A program made the position numbers and the translations under genes. Below the pieces are notes generated by a model. It was given only the letters and a program-made list of their open reading frames with translations, was not told where the DNA came from and made no database searches. DNA of 64,000 nt from Bog-756 sp963699105 (GTDB taxonomy: Bacteria; Actinomycetota; Acidimicrobiia; Acidimicrobiales; RAAP-2), in assembly GCA_963699105.1 (NCBI GenBank), contig CAVOTI010000001.1, forward strand, positions 558,001 through 622,000, read 5' to 3'. Positions 60,779 to 64,000 of this stretch are shown here, piece after piece (position 1 is the stretch's first letter; the number at the start of each line of letters is the position of its first letter).

Positions 60779-61924
60779 TCAGCGGATGGCGCCTGACGAC
60801 CGGAGTTTGGCGATCTGGTCCGGGTCGAGGCCCCAGTCACTCAACGCCTCGTCGGCGTGCTGCCCGGGGTTGGGGGGAGGCCTACGAATGGCGCCCGGGG
60901 TGCCGAGGAAGCGCGGAGCCGGTGCCGGCTGCACGACTCCACCCACTTCGGCGAAAGTGGCCCGGAGCCGGTTGTGCGGATGCTCCGGTGCCTCGGCCAG
61001 GGACAGCACCGGAGCAACGCAGGCATCACTTCCCTCGAACACCTTCTCCCATTCGGCCCGGGTCCGGGAGGAGAACAGCTCGGCGAACCGTTTCTTCATG
61101 GCCGGCCAGGCGGTGCGATCACTCTGGTCGGGCAGTTCCTCGTCTTCGAGGTCCAACAGTCTGATGAGCTCGGCGTAGAACTGCGGTTCGATGGCTCCGA
61201 CGCCCATGAATCCGCCGTCAGACGTCTCGTAGACCTCGTAGAAGTGGGCTCCGGTGTCCAACAGGTTGGTCCCTCGTTCGTCCTGCCACACGCCCGCCTG
61301 TCGCAGAGTGAAGGTCATGGTCATCAGGGCTGCGGCACCGTCGACCATGGCCGCGTCGATCACCTGGCCGGCACCGGTCTGCCTGGCGCTGATCATGGCG
61401 GCGCACATGCCGAATGCCAGCATCATGCCACCACCACCGAAGTCGCCGACCAGGTTCAACGGAGGAAAGGGCCGTTCCCCGGCGCGACCCATGGGTTCGA
61501 GGGCGCCGGCCACGGCGATGTAGTCGATGTCGTGGCCCGCCATGGAGGCCAGTGGGCCCTGCTGGCCCCAGCCCGTCATCCGGCCGTAGACCAGTCTGGG
61601 ATTGCGGGCCAGGCACACGTCGGGTCCCAGCCCGATCCGCTCGGCCACCCCGGGACGGAACCCCTCCATCAGGCCGTCGGCCCCTTCGATCAGCCGGAGG
61701 ACCAGCTCGACTCCGTCCGGGTGCTTCAAGTCCACCGCCACCGACCGGCGGCCCCGGTTCATCAGATCTACGTGGGGTCCGCTGTGCGGTGGGTAGGTGG
61801 CCCGTTCGGGCCGGTCGATCCGCACGATGTCAGCGCCGGCATCCGACAGCATCATCCCGGCGAACGGGGTGGGACCGAGACCCGCCATCTCGATGATCCT
61901 GACCCCGTCGAGCGGGCCACTCAT
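60779..61924 (-). CDS. Alpha-methylacyl-CoA racemase (CaiB/BaiF family)
   Basis: Epimerises 2-methyl-branched acyl-CoAs so that beta-oxidation can proceed. Catalytic residues of the mycobacterial enzyme have counterparts: AGHDIDYI (His), VGDFGGGG (Asp) and AHFYEVYETSDG (Glu region). VYGRMTGWGQQGPLA and the N-terminal GLGPTPFAGMML match the family. 381 residues, slightly longer than most. With a CYP142-like P450 in the window, sterol or phytol side-chain use is plausible but not shown. Confidence 0.92.
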   Translation of the reverse strand: MSGPLDGVRIIEMAGLGPTPFAGMMLSDAGADIVRIDRPERATYPPHSGPHVDLMNRGRRSVAVDLKHPDGVELVLRLIEGADGLMEGFRPGVAERIGLGPDVCLARNPRLVYGRMTGWGQQGPLASMAGHDIDYIAVAGALEPMGRAGERPFPPLNLVGDFGGGGMMLAFGMCAAMISARQTGAGQVIDAAMVDGAAALMTMTFTLRQAGVWQDERGTNLLDTGAHFYEVYETSDGGFMGVGAIEPQFYAELIRLLDLEDEELPDQSDRTAWPAMKKRFAELFSSRTRAEWEKVFEGSDACVAPVLSLAEAPEHPHNRLRATFAEVGGVVQPAPAPRFLGTPGAIRRPPPNPGQHADEALSDWGLDPDQIAKLRSSGAIR

Positions 61925-62120
61925 CGGGCGCCGCCGTGAGCTCGGACGGCCCCCACGATGGCCAGCGGGCGTGCTCCTGTCGCGAATGTCATGGCGGGAT
62001 GGTTGCCGTTCCGTCCTCCGAGGTCAAATGCGCCGCCGATGGCGGTGGGCGGTGTCGATCCCGGTCGAGCGGTTAGCCTGCGGTCGATCTCCCGTGATCA
62101 CGACCGGTTAGGAGCTTCCG

Positions 62121-63182
62121 GTGCCACTGGTGCGAAGGGCAACTGGCCCGGGCCGGGTGAATCTGATCGGCGACCACACCGACTACAACCTGGGCCTGGC
62201 CCTGCCGATGGCCATCGATCTCGGCATCGACGTGACCTTCACCCCGGAGGCCGGCCAACGCCTCTCTGTCCGGTCGAGCACGTTCCCCTCCGGGGTCGAG
62301 CTCCCGCTCCGGATCGACAGCGGGGCCAGGGCCTTCGGAGATCTCCAGCCGTCGTGGGCCCGATTGATCTCGGCGATGGTCGCCCTGTCGCCACCGCCCA
62401 CCGCCGGAAGTCTGGAGATCGCCTCGACCCTGCCGACCGGGGCCGGCCTGTCATCGAGTGCCGCCCTGTGCGTCGCCCTGGTCGAGGTGTTCGGGCACGG
62501 GGGTACGCCCCAGTCCATCGCCCGGCTCTGCCAGAAGGCGGAACATCTGATCGGCGCCCCGGTCGGCATCATGGACCCACTGGTGTGTGCGGGGGCGACA
62601 TCGGGTCATGCCCTGCTCATCGACTTCTCCACCTCGGTCACCCGTCAGGTGCCGATGCCCGTCGGCGTCGACGTGGTGGTCGTCGACTCGGGTGAGCGCC
62701 GGGCCGTTCGATCCTCGGCCTACTCGACCCGTGTGGCCGAGTGCGAGACGGCGGCGGCAGTGGTCGGCCCGTTGGGCCTGGCCGACCCCACCGGTCTCGA
62801 CGGGTTGGGCGACCCGGTGTTGCTCCGACGCGCCCGCCACGTCGTGTCGGAGTGCCGCAGGGTCCGGGACTTCTCGGCTGCGTTGGACTCCGGTGACCTG
62901 GTGGGCGCGGGTCGCCTGATGTCCGAGAGCCATCAGAGCCTGGCCGTCGACTTCGAGGTCTCCACCCCGGCCGTCGACGATCTGGTCGAGAGCCTGCAAT
63001 CGATCCCTGGCGTCTTCGGGGCCCGGATGACCGGGGCCGGCTTCGGAGGGTGCGTGGTGGCCCTCAGCCACCCGGGAGCAGTCGATCTCGAGGCACTGAC
63101 CACGCTGGCCTGGCGCGTCCGGGCCTCGGACGGGACGGTGGCCCGGCGCCACCCGGTCCCCGCCTCCCACGGACCGAGCTGA
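62121..63182 (+). CDS. galK: Galactokinase-like GHMP sugar kinase
   Basis: ATP-dependent kinase, probably of galactose. GPGRVNLIGDHTDYNLG is the galactokinase signature with Asp in place of the usual Glu (GEHTDY). The GHMP ATP loop is LPTGAGLSSSAALCVAL; the C-terminal motif GARMTGAGFGGCVVAL is complete. 353 residues. The GTG follows TAGGAGCTTCCG. No galT or galE is nearby, so the substrate could be another sugar. Divergent from the racemase across a 196-base region. Confidence 0.87.
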   Translation: MPLVRRATGPGRVNLIGDHTDYNLGLALPMAIDLGIDVTFTPEAGQRLSVRSSTFPSGVELPLRIDSGARAFGDLQPSWARLISAMVALSPPPTAGSLEIASTLPTGAGLSSSAALCVALVEVFGHGGTPQSIARLCQKAEHLIGAPVGIMDPLVCAGATSGHALLIDFSTSVTRQVPMPVGVDVVVVDSGERRAVRSSAYSTRVAECETAAAVVGPLGLADPTGLDGLGDPVLLRRARHVVSECRRVRDFSAALDSGDLVGAGRLMSESHQSLAVDFEVSTPAVDDLVESLQSIPGVFGARMTGAGFGGCVVALSHPGAVDLEALTTLAWRVRASDGTVARRHPVPASHGPS

Positions 63183-63201
63183 GGGTGCCGGCCGGACCGG
63201 T

Positions 63202-63256
63202 GGGTCGGGAGCACCGGCCGGGTCGGGAGCACCGGCCGGGTCGGGGAGCACCGGCC
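63202..63256. repeat. Three tandem copies of an 18-bp GC repeat
   Basis: The unit GGGTCGGGAGCACCGGCC occurs at 63202-63219 and 63220-63237, with a third copy at 63238-63256 bearing one extra G. It directly follows the galK stop and is not inside a credible gene. Confidence 0.9.
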
Positions 63257-63280
63257 TGTTGGTTCTGGAAATGTCGTTCC

Positions 63281-63312
63281 GGTGGTATGTAGCCGGAAGG
63301 TTGCATACCACC
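63281..63312. repeat. Perfect 9-bp inverted repeat in an AT-rich island
   Basis: GGTGGTATG (63281-63289) and CATACCACC (63304-63312) form a hairpin with a 14-base loop, followed by the A-rich CGAATGCGAAATGAAATAC. It lies between the convergent galK and PH-domain genes. No T-run follows in either direction, so it may be a weak bidirectional terminator or a protein-binding palindrome. Confidence 0.65.
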
Positions 63313-63375
63313 CGAATGCGAAATGAAATACAAACTTGCCGACGGAGGGAGGGGCGGCCAACCGGAGGCCCGACC

Positions 63376-63888
63376 TCAGTCGGGAACCGGGTCGGGCGCG
63401 GGCCCGTAGGGCCCGTAGGGTCGGAGCCGACGATTGATCACCCGCTGGACGATCACCGGCTTGCGCACATCGTCGATCCACCGGATCTCGTCCTCGCCAA
63501 CGATCTCCAGTTCGAGGCGACCGGTACCGATGAGACGGCGAAAAAAGGACTGGACCGCCACCACCGAGGCGATGCGGGACAACATTTCCTCGGCCTGGTG
63601 ACGGGACCCCACGCCCCACTGTTCGATCAGGCGGTGGGAGGTCAGCACCAGGCTGGTAGTCCGCCAACGGACCATCCGTACCACCAGCCACACGCAGGGG
63701 ATGGCCACGACCGACCCCTCGATCCAGTGGACGGCCACCGAGGTGTGGGGGATGCCGAAGTCGAGGGCCACCCCCACAGCCACGGCGAAGATCGAGATGA
63801 CCAGCGGGGCGGTGAGGAACGACCAGTGCGGCCTGAGATCCACCAGAACCTTCTCGCCCGGAAGCAGGCTGAGCCCTCGGATGGGCAA
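63376..63888 (-). CDS. Bacterial PH-domain (YdbS-like) membrane protein
   Basis: A 170-residue protein with an N-terminal PGEKVLVDLRPHW segment, two transmembrane helices (around FLTAPLVISIFAVAVGVAL and VVAIPCVWLVVRMV), and a bacterial PH-like domain (TSLVLTSHRLIEQWGVGSRHQAEEM). Members of this family are linked to membrane stress, and their function is not defined. The C-terminus is Pro/Gly-rich (RPYGPYGPAPDP). It lies next to the partial gene at the window edge. Confidence 0.88.
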   Translation of the reverse strand: MPIRGLSLLPGEKVLVDLRPHWSFLTAPLVISIFAVAVGVALDFGIPHTSVAVHWIEGSVVAIPCVWLVVRMVRWRTTSLVLTSHRLIEQWGVGSRHQAEEMLSRIASVVAVQSFFRRLIGTGRLELEIVGEDEIRWIDDVRKPVIVQRVINRRLRPYGPYGPAPDPVPD

Positions 63889-63893
63889 GTGGG

Positions 63894-64000
63894 TCAGCCC
63901 AACTTGCCGGCGATCGATCCTGCCGATCGGAGGACCGTCCCGTCGGCGCCGGCGGCGGAGTAGGCATGAGTCGGCCGTTGGCGGGCCTCGGCCAGCAGAT
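63894..64000 (-). CDS. C-terminal end of an unidentified protein (cut by window)
   Basis: The minus-strand frame ending at a TGA at 63894 is open to the window edge and reads LAEARQRPTHAYSAAGADGTV... to AGKLG. With only about 34 residues visible, no family can be given. Its stop lies six bases before the PH-domain gene start, which suggests an operon. Confidence 0.4.
   Translation of the reverse strand, partial: LLAEARQRPTHAYSAAGADGTVLRSAGSIAGKLG

Noticed and set aside
1..64000. CRISPR array, prophage or insertion sequence
   Set aside because: No regularly spaced repeats of the right size, no cas, transposase, integrase or phage structural motifs were seen. The tandem repeats present have no spacers.
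1..64000. tRNA or rRNA gene
   Set aside because: No gap between genes shows a cloverleaf pattern; the gaps are short and mostly GC repeats.

Overview
The window is a 64 kb piece of a high-GC actinobacterial chromosome. Mycothiol-linked Mca, two F420-type luciferase-like oxidoreductases, a PspA/PspAA/PspAB set, a DUF2469 protein, a SepIVA-like division protein and a GTP-type PEP carboxykinase all point to Actinomycetota. The order and the style of the proteins suggest Acidimicrobiia; that class-level placement is inference. No tRNA, rRNA, CRISPR array, insertion sequence, integrase or phage gene was seen, and coding density is high with many ATGA/GTGA stop-start overlaps.

Layout. 1-12 kb: small accessory metabolism (partial diguanylate cyclase, PIG-L deacetylase, DedA, alpha/beta hydrolase, RecB-like nuclease, PAP2 phosphatase, DsbA-like protein, two LLM oxidoreductases, a ChbG/YdjC protein with altered active-site residues, an SCP2 protein and Mca). 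12-14.7 kb: envelope-stress operon pspA-pspAA-htpX-pspAB. 14.7-19.7 kb: a CYP142-like P450 coupled to a pterin dehydratase, fumC (frameshifted), endonuclease IV and a prepilin-like protein. 20-35.8 kb, nearly all on the minus strand: dprA (frameshifted), comM, enoyl-CoA hydratase (frameshifted), yraN, DUF2469, rplS, trmD, rimM, KH protein, rpsP, ffh, ftsY, smc, mutM, rnc, acpP. 36-45.4 kb: a mostly plus-strand block that separates acpP from plsX. It holds a four-gene amidoligase-type operon (circularly permuted ATP-grasp, alpha-E protein, ATP-grasp/alpha-E fusion, transglutaminase), a truncated haemoglobin on the opposite strand, an acyl-CoA dehydrogenase and a patatin. 45.5-53 kb, minus strand: plsX, rpmF, DUF177, sepIVA-like, coaD, rsmD, recG, DAK-type kinase. 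53-64 kb: rpmB, a histidine kinase/response regulator pair, thiL, pckG, an MFS transporter, a stand-alone Lrp-type sensor domain, alpha-methylacyl-CoA racemase, a galactokinase-like GHMP kinase and a PH-domain membrane protein.

How the genes work together. The two minus-strand housekeeping blocks cover ribosome maturation, the SRP pathway, chromosome condensation, phospholipid and fatty-acid initiation, and CoA synthesis. The most intriguing non-housekeeping unit is the ATP-grasp/alpha-E/transglutaminase operon: one catalytically intact-looking ligase is paired with a second, fused copy that has lost most recognisable ATP-grasp residues. The product is unknown. CYP142-like P450, alpha-methylacyl-CoA racemase, acyl-CoA dehydrogenase, enoyl-CoA hydratase and SCP2 genes scattered through the window are consistent with breakdown of sterol-like or branched side chains, though they are not clustered.

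Three genes in 16.8-23.6 kb (fumC, dprA, enoyl-CoA hydratase) each carry a single-base disruption in a short homopolymer. Sequencing or assembly error is the likeliest cause.
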